DNA of 64,000 nucleotides from Maricaulis sp965242785 (GTDB taxonomy: Bacteria; Pseudomonadota; Alphaproteobacteria; Caulobacterales; Maricaulaceae): NCBI GenBank assembly GCA_965242785.1, contig CBDETA010000002.1:315503-379502 (forward strand). The letters are read 5' to 3'. The first letter of the stretch is position 1. Each line of letters starts with the position of its first letter. Made by a program: the position numbers and the translations under genes. Under the pieces are notes generated by a model, which made no database searches, was not told where the DNA came from, and saw only the letters and a program-made list of their open reading frames with translations. Shown here in pieces: positions 1 through 8,665 of this stretch.

Positions 1-1
1 G

Positions 2-148
2 GGCGTGCAGGCAATGACAACGCCGGTCGCATTCCCGCTGCCCATGCGCGCGGACGAAGTGACCGATGGCGGTATCCGCGACAAGGTCCTGGCCAATGCC
101 CCCAAGTCCGACGAAGGCTTCTTCGTTGTGCCCAAGTCGGTGGAGTAG
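2..148 (+). CDS. gatC: Asp-tRNA(Asn)/Glu-tRNA(Gln) amidotransferase subunit C (3' end only)
   Basis: The window opens inside this gene; only the last 48 codons are visible. The reading frame holds the two usual GatC tail motifs, an LxxDEV-like stretch (MRADEVTDGG) and the ending NAPKSDEGFFVVPKSVE. GatC is the small belt subunit that holds GatA and GatB together in the complex that amidates misacylated Asp-tRNA(Asn) and Glu-tRNA(Gln). The stop lies 6 bases before the gatA ATG, so the two are surely cotranscribed. The start is outside the window. Confidence 0.9.
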   Translation, partial: GVQAMTTPVAFPLPMRADEVTDGGIRDKVLANAPKSDEGFFVVPKSVE

Positions 149-154
149 GGATCC

Positions 155-1630
155 ATGAGCGAACTTCTCAAACTCTCCCTCGCGGATGTCTCGGCCAAGC
201 TGAAGGGCAAGGAGGTCTCCGCCTCCGAACTGGCCACGGAAGCGGTTGCGGCCTGCAAGGCGGCGCAGCCGGCGCTGAATGCGTTCACGGCGTTTGACGA
301 GGAGAAGACCCAGGCCATGGCCAAGGCGGCAGACGAACGCCTGGCCAAGGGCGAGGGCGGTCTTCTGGAAGGCGTGCCGCTGGCGATCAAGGACCTGTTT
401 GCGGTCGAGGGCGTGGAGACGGCGGCCTCCTCGAACATTCTCAAGGGTTTCAAGCCGACATATGAGTCGACGGTGACGTCGAAGCTCTGGGGCGAGGGCG
501 CGGTCTTCGTGGCCAAGACCTCGATGGACGAGTTTGCCATGGGCTCGTCGAACGAGACGGCGAATACCGGCCCGGTGGTGAACCCGTGGAAGAGCGCCGG
601 TGGCAATGAAAGCCTGACTCCGGGCGGCTCGTCCGGCGGCTCGGCTGCGGCCGTGGCGGCCGATCTGTGCTTCGGCGCGACGGGCACCGATACCGGCGGC
701 TCGATCCGCCAGCCGGCCTCCTTCACCGGCACGGTCGGCGTGAAGGGCACCTATGGCCGCACCTCGCGCTGGGGCGTGGTCGCCTTTGCCTCCTCGCTGG
801 ACCATCCCGGCCCGTTCGCCAAGACGGTGAAGGACTCAGCCATCCTGCTGCAGGCCATGTCCGGACATGACCCCAAGGATTCGACCTCGCTGCCGAATGC
901 CGTTCCGGACTTTGCCGCGGCCTGCGGCCAGTCGGTGAAGGGGCTGAAGATCGGCGTGCCCAAGGAATACCGCGTCGACGGCATGCCGGAAGAGATCGAG
1001 AAGGCCTGGCAGCAGGGCATTGACTGGCTGAAGGCCGCCGGCTGCGAGATTGTCGACATCACCCTGCCGCACACCAAATACGCCCTGCCGGCCTATTACA
1101 TCGTGGCGCCGGCGGAAGCCTCGTCCAACCTCGCGCGCTATGATGGCATGCGCTATGGCAACCGCGTGGACGGGGTCGATCTGACCGACACCTATGAGAA
1201 GACGCGGGCGACGGGTTTCGGCGCGGAAGTGCAGCGCCGGATCATGATCGGCACCTACGTGCTCTCGGCCGGCTATTACGACGCCTATTATCTGCGCGCC
1301 CAGAAAGTGCGCACGCGCATCCTGGAAGACTTCACCAACGCGTTCGAGAAGGTCGATGCGATCCTGACGCCGTCGGCGCCGTCGGCGGCCTTCGCGCTGG
1401 GCTCGAAGTCGGATGATCCGATCGCGATGTATCTCAACGACGTCTTCACCGTGACGGCCAACCTGGCCGGCGTGCCGGCAATGTCGGTCCCGGCCGGACT
1501 GGACGGCAATGGCCTGCCGCTGGGGCTGCAGATCATCACCAAGGCGCTGGACGAGGAGACCATGTTCAAGGTCGGCGCGGCGATCGAGGACAGTGCCGGT
1601 TTCACCCACAAGGCGGCGAAGTGGTGGTGA
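155..1630 (+). CDS. gatA: Asp-tRNA(Asn)/Glu-tRNA(Gln) amidotransferase subunit A
   Basis: GatA releases ammonia from glutamine and feeds it through a channel to GatB for amidation of the misacylated tRNA. The protein is 491 residues, normal for the family. It shows the amidase-signature triad: Lys79 (in AIKDLF), the cis-Ser in PGGSSGGSAA (about Ser159) and Ser183 in DTGGSIRQP. A short extra loop (about residues 148-153) precedes the glycine-serine box. It follows gatC by 6 bases and is followed within 5 bases by the first of two small membrane protein genes, so it heads a longer transcript that goes on to gatB. Confidence 0.97.
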   Translation: MSELLKLSLADVSAKLKGKEVSASELATEAVAACKAAQPALNAFTAFDEEKTQAMAKAADERLAKGEGGLLEGVPLAIKDLFAVEGVETAASSNILKGFKPTYESTVTSKLWGEGAVFVAKTSMDEFAMGSSNETANTGPVVNPWKSAGGNESLTPGGSSGGSAAAVAADLCFGATGTDTGGSIRQPASFTGTVGVKGTYGRTSRWGVVAFASSLDHPGPFAKTVKDSAILLQAMSGHDPKDSTSLPNAVPDFAAACGQSVKGLKIGVPKEYRVDGMPEEIEKAWQQGIDWLKAAGCEIVDITLPHTKYALPAYYIVAPAEASSNLARYDGMRYGNRVDGVDLTDTYEKTRATGFGAEVQRRIMIGTYVLSAGYYDAYYLRAQKVRTRILEDFTNAFEKVDAILTPSAPSAAFALGSKSDDPIAMYLNDVFTVTANLAGVPAMSVPAGLDGNGLPLGLQIITKALDEETMFKVGAAIEDSAGFTHKAAKWW

Positions 1631-1634
1631 CGCG

Positions 1635-1892
1635 ATGAGCGAGGCGCCCAAGCCGGACGAGCACGGCAATGACTGGATGAACCGGATCATCGTGCTGGTG
1701 ATTTCGCTGTTCTGCGTGGTCTTCGGCCTGCCGCTGGCCGTGGGCTCTGCGTTGAGTTTCACGACCATGGTCGTCTCGCTGGAATGGCCGAACCCGTGGA
1801 CGATCGTGTCCTTTGGCATCGGTATGACGCTGTGCGGTTTTGGTGTGGTGATCGGCTGGAGTGCCATCCGGCCGAAGAAGGCCACGAAATGA
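1635..1892 (+). CDS. Small two-helix membrane protein, unknown function
   Basis: An 85-residue protein starting 4 bases after the gatA stop. It has a charged N-terminus (residues 1-18), a first membrane helix (about 19-45), a short loop carrying WPNPWTI, a second helix (about 55-78) and a basic tail. The stop overlaps the next start as ATGA, implying translational coupling. The following gene has the same plan and a similar loop (NLWTI), so the two look like a diverged tandem duplicate. I do not recognise a family and no function can be given. An upstream in-frame start inside gatA exists but is less likely because this ATG fits the gene spacing. Confidence 0.7.
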   Translation: MSEAPKPDEHGNDWMNRIIVLVISLFCVVFGLPLAVGSALSFTTMVVSLEWPNPWTIVSFGIGMTLCGFGVVIGWSAIRPKKATK

Positions 1893-2155
1893 GCCAGCCC
1901 GCGCATCCGGCCATGAAACTGGCCCGCCCGGCCTTTCTGGTCGGTGCGCTCCTGGTGCTGGCGGCGGCGCTGGTGTTTCGCGGTGTTGTGGAGCTGGAGC
2001 CGCGGAATTTGTGGACGATCCTGCTGGTCACGCCGGGGATCGGCTGTCTGTTTTTCGGCCTGACCGTGATGATGGCAGGCCGGGTGCTGGTTGCGGCGAT
2101 GAACGCGCCGGAAGATGAGCGTCCCAAATGGGATGACGAGGACGACGAGCGATAA
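1889..2155 (+). CDS. Small two-helix membrane protein, unknown function (paralogue of preceding gene)
   Basis: An 88-residue protein whose ATG overlaps the stop of the previous gene (ATGA). It has two membrane helices (about residues 13-32 and 42-68) joined by a loop containing RNLWTI, matching the loop of its upstream neighbour, and ends in a very acidic tail (PEDERPKWDDEDDER). The opposite charge of the two tails (basic in the first protein, acidic here) could allow pairing in the membrane, but that is inference. No known family recognised. It is followed by a palindromic repeat (2161-2307) that separates it from the DUF559 gene. Confidence 0.65.
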   Translation: MSQPAHPAMKLARPAFLVGALLVLAAALVFRGVVELEPRNLWTILLVTPGIGCLFFGLTVMMAGRVLVAAMNAPEDERPKWDDEDDER

Positions 2156-2160
2156 CCCTT

Positions 2161-2307
2161 CATCCTCCCCCTTGATGGGGGAGGGGGACCGCAGCTTGCT
2201 GCGGTGGAGGGGGTGGGGGCGAGGTGTTTCAATGGATGAGCACCGGGATTCACCCCTTCCGACCCGAAGCTTCGCTTCGGCCCACCTTCCCCATCAAGGG
2301 GAAGGAT
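2161..2307 (+). repeat. Palindromic interspersed repeat, family R1, copy a
   Basis: The element begins with a C-rich/G-rich inverted pair around TTGATGG, passes GGGGGACCGC, GGTGGGGGCGAGGT and CACCCCTTCCGACCC, and ends in a second palindrome CCTTCCCCATCAAGGGGAAG. The same blocks recur in the same order at 28367-28527, and a diverged version lies at 53570-53735. Such nested hairpins resemble the REP/MITE-like elements common in Caulobacter relatives. It lies between a small membrane protein gene and the DUF559 gene. Confidence 0.8.
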
Positions 2308-2378
2308 CGCTGTAACGGCCGTCACGGCCAGGGGCGCCGCCATCATGGCAGGCTGCCCGGCGGTGATGGAGGACGGCG

Positions 2379-2735
2379 ATGACGGGTCGCTCGGTGCGTC
2401 TCGCGCGGCAACTGCGCAAGCAGATGACGCCGCACGAAGTGAAAATGTGGAGCGCGCTGAGAGCGCTGCGACCCTTGGGATACCGTTTCCGGCGGCAGGT
2501 GCCTCTGGGACGCTACATCGTTGATTTCGCCTGCTTCGATCCGAAGCTTGTGATCGAAGTCGATGGTGGCCAGCATACGCTGGATGGCCATGCGCGGCGC
2601 GACAGGGAGCGCGACGGCTGGCTGGACGGGCAAGGATTTGCGGTTCTGCGGGTGTGGAACCACGAAGTGAACGACAATTTCGATGGCGTCATGGACGCCG
2701 TGCACGAGTACTTGCGAGGTAAGGGTTACCGATGA
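2379..2735 (+). CDS. DUF559 domain protein, Vsr-like PD-(D/E)XK endonuclease fold
   Basis: A 118-residue protein with the DUF559 pattern: an N-terminal RxLRKxMTPHExxxWxxLR helix, then FRRQVPLGRYIVDF, then KLVIEVDGGQH. Asp49, Glu60 and Asp62 are the likely metal-binding residues of a very-short-patch-repair-like nuclease fold; His66 follows. The biological role of the family is not established. The stop overlaps the gatB ATG (ATGA), so it is embedded in the gat operon, which is unusual. A palindromic R1 repeat lies just upstream. The start is the first ATG after the repeat. It may be an accessory insertion that travels with the repeat. Confidence 0.85.
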   Translation: MTGRSVRLARQLRKQMTPHEVKMWSALRALRPLGYRFRRQVPLGRYIVDFACFDPKLVIEVDGGQHTLDGHARRDRERDGWLDGQGFAVLRVWNHEVNDNFDGVMDAVHEYLRGKGYR

Positions 2736-4222
2736 GCGAGACCTATACGCTGCCGGGTGCGACCGGTGATTGGGAAGTGGTGATGGGTCTGGAGATCCAT
2801 GCCCAGGTGGTGTCGAACGCCAAGCTGTTCTCCGGCGCGGCGACGGCCTTTGGTGCGGCGCCCAACACCCAGGTCTCGCTGGTGGATGCGGCGATGCCGG
2901 GCATGCTGCCGGTGATCAATGAACATGTGGTCGAACAGGCGGTGAAGACCGGTCTGGGCCTCAATGCCAAGATCAACACCTGGTCGCGGTTTGACCGGAA
3001 GAATTATTTCTATCCCGACCTGCCGCAGGGCTATCAGATCTCCCAGTTCCAGTACCCGATCGTCGGTGAGGGCGAGATCGAGTGCGAGCGCGATGACGGC
3101 TCGCGCTTCACCGTGCGCATCGAGCGGCTGCACCTGGAACAGGATGCCGGCAAGTCGATCCACGATCTGGATCCCAACTCGACCTATGTCGACCTTAACC
3201 GGTCCGGCGTGGCGCTGATGGAGATCGTGTCGAAGCCGGACATTCGCTCGCCTGACGAGGCCTCGGCCTATGTCTCCAAGCTGCGCACCATCCTGCGCTA
3301 TCTGGGCACGTGCGGTGGCGACATGGAAAAGGGCCAGCTGCGCGCCGATGTGAATGTCTCGGTGTGCAAGCCGGGCGCTTACGAGAAATTCCGCGAGACG
3401 GGCGATTTCTCGCATCTGGGCACGCGCTGCGAGATCAAGAATGTCAACTCGCTGCGCTTCATCCGCCAGGCCATCGAGTATGAGGCCCAGCGCCAGATCG
3501 ACATCATCGAGGAGGGCGGCAAGATCGACCAGGAGACCCGCCTGTTCGACGCCAATACCGGTGTGACCCGGTCCATGCGCTCCAAGGAAGAAGCGCATGA
3601 TTACCGCTACTTCCCGGATCCCGACCTGTTGCCGCTGGAGCTGCAGCAGGACTGGATCGACCAGATCCGCGTCAACCTGCCCGAACTGCCCGACCAGAAG
3701 CGCGAGCGTTTCGTCTCCGCGCTGGGCCTGTCGGACTATGACGCCGCCGTGCTGGCCGCCGACAAGGACCGCGCCGACTATTTCGAGGCCGTGGCCGAGG
3801 GCCGCGACGCGAAGCTGGCCTCCAACTGGGTCAATAACGAGCTCTATGGCCGCCTCAACAAGGAAGGCCTGACGATCACGGAAAGCCCGGTCTCGGCCGC
3901 CCAGCTGTCCGGCCTGGTCGCCCTGATCGAGGACAAGACCATTTCCGGCAAGATCGCCAAGGACGTGTTCGAGATCCTGTGGACCGAGGGCGGTGATCCG
4001 GCAGAGGTCGTGGAAAGCCGCGGCCTGAAACAGGTCACCGACACCGGCGCCATCGAGGCCGTCATCGACCAGCTGATTGCCGACAATCCCGACCAGGCCG
4101 CCTCGGTCCGCGAAAAGCCCAAGGCGATGGGCTGGTTCGTCGGCCAGGTGATGAAGGCCATGCAGGGGAAAGCGAACCCGCAAGCGGTGAACGAGATCCT
4201 GCAGAAGAAGCTGTTGGGGTAG
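2732..4222 (+). CDS. gatB: Asp-tRNA(Asn)/Glu-tRNA(Gln) amidotransferase subunit B
   Basis: GatB binds the misacylated tRNA, phosphorylates the Asp/Glu side chain and transfers ammonia received from GatA. The 496-residue protein begins with the GatB signature VMGLEIHAQVVSNAKLFS and continues with DLPQGYQISQ and the HLEQDAGKS motif. The C-terminal helical YqeY-like tail (about 350-496) contacts the tRNA. The ATG overlaps the DUF559 stop. Together with gatC and gatA this suggests the cell makes Asn-tRNA and/or Gln-tRNA indirectly, which fits an AspRS gene elsewhere in the window (54179-55993). Confidence 0.97.
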   Translation: MSETYTLPGATGDWEVVMGLEIHAQVVSNAKLFSGAATAFGAAPNTQVSLVDAAMPGMLPVINEHVVEQAVKTGLGLNAKINTWSRFDRKNYFYPDLPQGYQISQFQYPIVGEGEIECERDDGSRFTVRIERLHLEQDAGKSIHDLDPNSTYVDLNRSGVALMEIVSKPDIRSPDEASAYVSKLRTILRYLGTCGGDMEKGQLRADVNVSVCKPGAYEKFRETGDFSHLGTRCEIKNVNSLRFIRQAIEYEAQRQIDIIEEGGKIDQETRLFDANTGVTRSMRSKEEAHDYRYFPDPDLLPLELQQDWIDQIRVNLPELPDQKRERFVSALGLSDYDAAVLAADKDRADYFEAVAEGRDAKLASNWVNNELYGRLNKEGLTITESPVSAAQLSGLVALIEDKTISGKIAKDVFEILWTEGGDPAEVVESRGLKQVTDTGAIEAVIDQLIADNPDQAASVREKPKAMGWFVGQVMKAMQGKANPQAVNEILQKKLLG

Positions 4223-4382
4223 GGATCGCCGCTACCGGGATTTGAAGCGCTGCGCGCTTTCACCCCTTGCGTCTTGCCGCTGCATCAGCTGCGGTGGCGT
4301 GGGGCGGGGCGAGGTTTAAGGGGGGGGCGGCGCCGGCGTGCGTCAAAGCCCTGCGGGCCTTCACCCCGTGTCACCCCTGCAA
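4223..4382. other. Convergent spacer with a decayed R1-like repeat
   Basis: A 160-base gap between convergent gatB and the SDR gene. It contains an AAGCGC-TGC-GCGCTT hairpin followed by TCACCCCTTGCG, like the centre of the R1 repeats, then a G-rich run (GGGGCGGGGCGAGGTTTAAG). It looks like a remnant of the R1 family. I see no convincing gene or T-rich terminator here. Confidence 0.45.
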
Positions 4383-5099
4383 TTACCCCGAAAAGCTGAC
4401 GATCTCGCCGGTCTGGCGGCAGGCAGGGGAGACGAGTTCGGCGATCAGGGGCCAGAGGGCGGCGGGTTCCGGCAGGCTCATCGGGTCTTCGCCGGGGAAA
4501 GCCTTGGCGCGCATCTGGGTGCGCAGGGCGCCGGGATAAACGAGATTGGCCTTCAGCTTGCCTTCGGTGGCGTGCTCCTTGGCCCAGGACTGGACCAGGG
4601 CGTCCAGACCGGCCTTGGAGGCGGCATAGGGGGCCCAGAAGGCGCGGCGCGAGGCTGCGGCGCCGGAGGAGATGAAGACGGCCCGGCCGGCATCCGATGA
4701 CAGGAGCGGGCCTTCAAAGGCGCGGATCATGCGGGCCGGCGCAATCAGGTTGATGCCGACCACATTCTGCCAGGTCTTCGCCTTGACCTGGGCGGCCGGG
4801 GTGAGTTCACCCAGCGCGCCGGCGCAGGCCAGGAGGATGTCCAGCTTGCCCCACCGTTCGGTGACGATCTGGCCAAGCTGTTCGATCCCGTCTTCCGACA
4901 TCAGGTCCATCGGCACCAGCGTCGCCGTGCCGCCGGCGGCCTTGATGGCATCATCCAGCTCTTCCAGACCGCCCTGGGTGCGCGCCGTGGCTATGACATG
5001 GGCGCCCGCCTTGGCCAGTTCCAGCGCCATGGCCTGGCCAATACCCCGCGAAGCCCCGCTGACGAGAGCGAGGCGGCCTTTGAGAAACGTGTCGGTCAT
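4383..5099 (-). CDS. Short-chain dehydrogenase/reductase
   Basis: A 238-residue classical SDR. It has the cofactor motif SGASRGIG (residues 14-21), the CAGA version of the NNAG motif (92-95), a serine pair at 144-145, and the catalytic Tyr158/Lys162 in YAASK. The substrate cannot be told from sequence; similar genes downstream of purF in related bacteria are annotated only as SDR oxidoreductases. The start codon overlaps the purF stop (ATGA), so it is the last gene of the dnaB-alr-radA-cvpA-purF-SDR run. Confidence 0.9.
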   Translation of the reverse strand: MTDTFLKGRLALVSGASRGIGQAMALELAKAGAHVIATARTQGGLEELDDAIKAAGGTATLVPMDLMSEDGIEQLGQIVTERWGKLDILLACAGALGELTPAAQVKAKTWQNVVGINLIAPARMIRAFEGPLLSSDAGRAVFISSGAAASRRAFWAPYAASKAGLDALVQSWAKEHATEGKLKANLVYPGALRTQMRAKAFPGEDPMSLPEPAALWPLIAELVSPACRQTGEIVSFSG

Positions 5100-6577
5100 G
5101 CGTCCACCAGGAGAGAGAGCTGGAATTCCTTGGCCGAGAGGTCCCGGTCATGGTCGACGAGACGGGTCGGATACTCGCCGGTGAAATAATGGTCCGCCAG
5201 TTGCGGATTGCTGTCATCGCGCGGGCTGCCGATGACGGCCTGATAGAGCCCGTCGACCGACAGGAAGCCGAGGCTGTCGGCCTCCAGCTTGTCGGTCATT
5301 TCCGACAGGTCCATGCAGGCGGCGATGAGTTCCTTCTGGCCGGCCATGTCGATGCCGTAGAAGTCCGGGAATTTGATCGGCGGGCAGGCAGAGCGGAAAT
5401 GCACTTCCTTGGCGCCGGCCTCGCGCATCATGCGCACGATCTTCAGCGAGGTGGTGCCGCGCACGATCGAATCGTCGATCAGCAGCACGCGCTTGCCGCG
5501 CACCGCGGCCGCATTGGCCGAGTGCTTGCGGCGCACCGACAGGTCGCGCCGGTCCTGGGTCGGCTGGATGAAGGTGCGGCCGACGAAGTGCGAGCGGATG
5601 ATGCCCAGTTCGAAGGGAATGCCGGAGGCTTCCGAATAGCCGATCGCGGCAGGCACACCGCTGTCCGGTACGGGGATCACGACATCGACTTCGGCCGGGG
5701 TTTCCAGCGCCAGCTGGCGGCCCATTTCCTTGCGCGCCTCATAGACGCTGCGGCCGCCGATCACCGAGTCCGGGCGGGCGAAATAGATGTATTCAAAGGC
5801 GCAGACGCGAGCCTTGTGTTCCGGCGCAAAGCGCTCGGAACGGATGCCGTCCTCGTTGACGACCACGGCCTCGCCCGGCTCGATCTCGCGCTCGAACGTG
5901 GCGCCGACCATGTCCAGGGCGCAGGTCTCCGAGGCGAAGACATAGGCCTCACCCAGCCGGCCCATGACCAGTGGGCGGATGCCATAGGGATCCCGTGCGG
6001 CAATCAGGCGATCATTGACCAGGGCCACGAAGGCGAAAGCGCCCTGGACCTGTTTCAGCGCCTGCAGAACGCGATTGGTCAGCTTGGTTTTCTTGGACTG
6101 GGCGGCCAGATGCAGAACGACCTCCGAATCGGAGGTCGACTGGAAGATGGCACCGTGATTGACCAGCTCCTCGCGAAGGACGCGGGCATTGGTCAGATTG
6201 CCGTTATGGGCCAGGGCGATGCCGCCGCCGCGGACATCCGAATAGAGCGGCTGGACATTGCGCAGCACATTGGCGCCCTGGGTGGAATAGCGCGCATGGC
6301 CGATGGCGACCTTGCCGGGCAGGCGTTGCGGCATGTCCGGCGAGGTGAAGTTCTCACCGACCAGGCCGAGATAGCGCTCGATGTGAAAGCGCGAACCGTC
6401 ATGGGTGGCGATGCCGCAGGCTTCCTGTCCGCGATGCTGCAGGGCGTGCAGGCCGAGGGCGGTGAGGACGCCGGCATCCTCGGTACCGTAGACGGCGAAG
6501 ACGCCGCATTCTTCCTGGGGGCGATCCGTGGCCGGATCATAGGTGAGCGTGGCAGGAATAGCGGCGTTGGGGGTCAT
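5096..6577 (-). CDS. purF: Amidophosphoribosyltransferase
   Basis: PurF catalyses the first committed step of purine synthesis, making phosphoribosylamine from PRPP and glutamine. The 493-residue protein has a 23-residue propeptide before the N-terminal nucleophile Cys24 (EECGVFAVYG), a class II glutaminase domain (24 to about 260) and a phosphoribosyltransferase domain with the PRPP loop VLLIDDSIVRGTTS. The ATG overlaps the cvpA stop and its own stop overlaps the SDR start, so all three are coupled. purN and purM lie 35 kb away. Confidence 0.97.
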   Translation of the reverse strand: MTPNAAIPATLTYDPATDRPQEECGVFAVYGTEDAGVLTALGLHALQHRGQEACGIATHDGSRFHIERYLGLVGENFTSPDMPQRLPGKVAIGHARYSTQGANVLRNVQPLYSDVRGGGIALAHNGNLTNARVLREELVNHGAIFQSTSDSEVVLHLAAQSKKTKLTNRVLQALKQVQGAFAFVALVNDRLIAARDPYGIRPLVMGRLGEAYVFASETCALDMVGATFEREIEPGEAVVVNEDGIRSERFAPEHKARVCAFEYIYFARPDSVIGGRSVYEARKEMGRQLALETPAEVDVVIPVPDSGVPAAIGYSEASGIPFELGIIRSHFVGRTFIQPTQDRRDLSVRRKHSANAAAVRGKRVLLIDDSIVRGTTSLKIVRMMREAGAKEVHFRSACPPIKFPDFYGIDMAGQKELIAACMDLSEMTDKLEADSLGFLSVDGLYQAVIGSPRDDSNPQLADHYFTGEYPTRLVDHDRDLSAKEFQLSLLVDA

Positions 6578-7218
6578 CCGTCGTCGTCCTGGTCATCCGT
6601 GGTCGAACCGATGAGGTCATCTAGTCGGTTTCGGTCGCGTCTGCCATAGGAGCTGTCATTATTTCTTATTGTTTCTGCAATGGGGTCATTGGGTCCGCCG
6701 GGCAGGGGCGCCGTGTCGGCCAGGCGTGAGGTTTCCGGCGCCAGCGTCTGCAGCGCGCGGGCCGTCGCATTGACCATGGGATAGATGCGCGCCTGGGTAA
6801 TCCAACTCGGCGGGCGGCCGTTTTCACCGAAGGTGGCGGAGAAGAAGATCACGCCCAGACCCAGAAGGACGAGGCCGCGCACCAGGCCGAAGGCGAAGCC
6901 CAGCGTGCGGTCGACGACATTCACATCCTCGCCCTTGGCCAGGCCCTTGGACAGCGAGGAGGTGACGAAGGTGACCGCCAGATAGATGATGATGAAGACG
7001 ACCCCGCCGACGGCCAGCGGGGCCAGCCAGTCCGGGTCGATGATGTCCCGCGCCGGGCCGATGAAGGCGGGCAGGGACCACAGGGTCGCCAGCGAGGCGG
7101 CGACAAAGGCGGTCACCGACAGCGCTTCCCGAACGAAACCGCGCACCAGCGCCAACAGGCCCGAGGCCAGCAGGATTGCCAGCCCGACACCGTCAAACGC
7201 GCTTAAAGTTCCATCCAT
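6574..7218 (-). CDS. cvpA: CvpA family membrane protein
   Basis: A 214-residue protein with four predicted membrane helices in the first 135 residues and a hydrophilic, acidic C-terminal tail ending DDQDDDG. The pattern LVRGFVREALSV near the N-terminus and DRTLGFAFGLVRG in the last helix region is typical of CvpA, named for colicin V production and found next to purF in many proteobacteria. Its molecular role is unclear; it has been linked to envelope stress. The stop overlaps the purF ATG by four bases. Confidence 0.92.
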   Translation of the reverse strand: MDGTLSAFDGVGLAILLASGLLALVRGFVREALSVTAFVAASLATLWSLPAFIGPARDIIDPDWLAPLAVGGVVFIIIYLAVTFVTSSLSKGLAKGEDVNVVDRTLGFAFGLVRGLVLLGLGVIFFSATFGENGRPPSWITQARIYPMVNATARALQTLAPETSRLADTAPLPGGPNDPIAETIRNNDSSYGRRDRNRLDDLIGSTTDDQDDDG

Positions 7219-7230
7219 CGGCGCTGCTCC

Positions 7231-8607
7231 TTACTCGCCCGCCAAGGTCCTCAAAGTCTGCACCAATTCGAGCGCGGTGGCCACGCCCCGCACTCGGACC
7301 GGTGCATTTTCGTCGGCCGCGGCCTGGGGCGCCAGCGCTTCGGTGAAACCCAGCTTGGCCGCCTCCTTGAGCCGCGAATCACTGCGGCCGACGGGGCGAA
7401 TATCCCCGGAAAGACTGATTTCTCCGTAAACGACCCCCTTGGCCGGCAGCGCCACATCCAGCGCCGAGGAGACAATGGCCGCGGCCACGGCAAGATCGGC
7501 AGCCGGTTCGGCGATTTTCAGGCCGCCGGCGACATTGAGGAAGATGTCGCGATTGGAGATGTTGAAGCCGCAGCGCGCCTCCAGCACTGCCAGCACCATG
7601 GCCAGACGCCCGGAATCCCAGCCCACCACGGCCCGGCGCGGCGTGCCGAAGGCGGCGGGCGCGACCAGGGCCTGGATCTCGCTGAGCACCGGCCGGGTGC
7701 CTTCCATGCCGGCAAAGACCACCGCGCCCGGATTGGCCTCGCCGCGGCCGTCCAAGAAGAGGGAGGAGGGGTTGGCAACCTCGCCCAACCCCTTGTCGCC
7801 CATTTCGAAGACCCCGATCTCGTCGGTCGGTCCGAACCGGTTCTTCACCGCGCGCAAAATGCGGAACTGGTGCGAGCGTTCGCCTTCGAAATAGAGCACG
7901 GCATCGACCATGTGTTCCACCACGCGCGGACCGGCGATCTGGCCGTCCTTGGTGACATGGCCGACCAGGATGACGGTGCAATTGCGCTTCTTGGCAAAGC
8001 GCACCAGCTCCTGGGCACAGGCGCGGACCTGGGCGACGGTGCCCGGGGCAGCGGCGAGCTGGTCCGACCACAGCGTCTGGATCGAGTCGATGACGACAAT
8101 GTCCGGCTGTTCGGCCTTCAGCCCGTCCAGGATGTCGTTGAGCGAAGTTTCCGAGGCGAGGGCGACCGGGCTCTCCGCCAGGCCGAGCCGGCGGGCGCGG
8201 CGGCGCACCTGATCGATGGCTTCCTCGCCGGAGATGTAGATCGCGCGTGTGGTGTCGCTGGCGACCTTGGCCATCAATTGCAAGAGCAGGGTGGATTTGC
8301 CGATGCCCGGATCACCGCCGACCAGGATGGCCGAACCGGGCACCAGCCCGCCGCCGGCAACCCGGTCGAGCTCGGCAATGCCGGAGATCAGGCGCGGGGT
8401 TTCCGGCGTCTCGGCGCCCAGATCGACCAGTTCCAGCCGGGCCGACTTGCCGCGCCGCTTTGCCGCGGTCGCCTGGGTGCCCAGGGGCGCGGACGGGGTC
8501 TCCTCGACCAGCGTGTTCCATTCGCCGCAATCATCGCAGCGCCCTGCCCATTTGGAATGGGTGGAACCGCAGGACTGGCAGACATAGATGCTGTCGGAAC
8601 GGGCCAT
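7231..8607 (-). CDS. radA: DNA repair protein RadA
   Basis: RadA (Sms) is a RecA-like, DnaB-type helicase that promotes branch migration during recombination. The 458-residue protein has the N-terminal zinc finger (Cys10, Cys13, Cys24, Cys27), a Walker A motif GGDPGIGKST (97-106), the family-specific KNRFG motif (255-259) and a C-terminal Lon-protease-like domain. It sits 12 bases upstream of cvpA and downstream of alr in a single minus-strand run that begins with dnaB, a replication and repair grouping common in alphaproteobacteria. Confidence 0.97.
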   Translation of the reverse strand: MARSDSIYVCQSCGSTHSKWAGRCDDCGEWNTLVEETPSAPLGTQATAAKRRGKSARLELVDLGAETPETPRLISGIAELDRVAGGGLVPGSAILVGGDPGIGKSTLLLQLMAKVASDTTRAIYISGEEAIDQVRRRARRLGLAESPVALASETSLNDILDGLKAEQPDIVVIDSIQTLWSDQLAAAPGTVAQVRACAQELVRFAKKRNCTVILVGHVTKDGQIAGPRVVEHMVDAVLYFEGERSHQFRILRAVKNRFGPTDEIGVFEMGDKGLGEVANPSSLFLDGRGEANPGAVVFAGMEGTRPVLSEIQALVAPAAFGTPRRAVVGWDSGRLAMVLAVLEARCGFNISNRDIFLNVAGGLKIAEPAADLAVAAAIVSSALDVALPAKGVVYGEISLSGDIRPVGRSDSRLKEAAKLGFTEALAPQAAADENAPVRVRGVATALELVQTLRTLAGE

Positions 8608-8665
8608 GACGTCGTGTCTCCTCTGATTCCCGCCATCTCAGCAGCAGGGGGTGACAGAACCTGTC

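Noticed and set aside
2726..4183. 485-codon open frame antisense to gatB
   Set aside because: Composition typical of an antisense shadow; gatB is unambiguous.
5150..6649. 499-codon open frame antisense to purF
   Set aside because: No family resemblance; purF is complete on the other strand.
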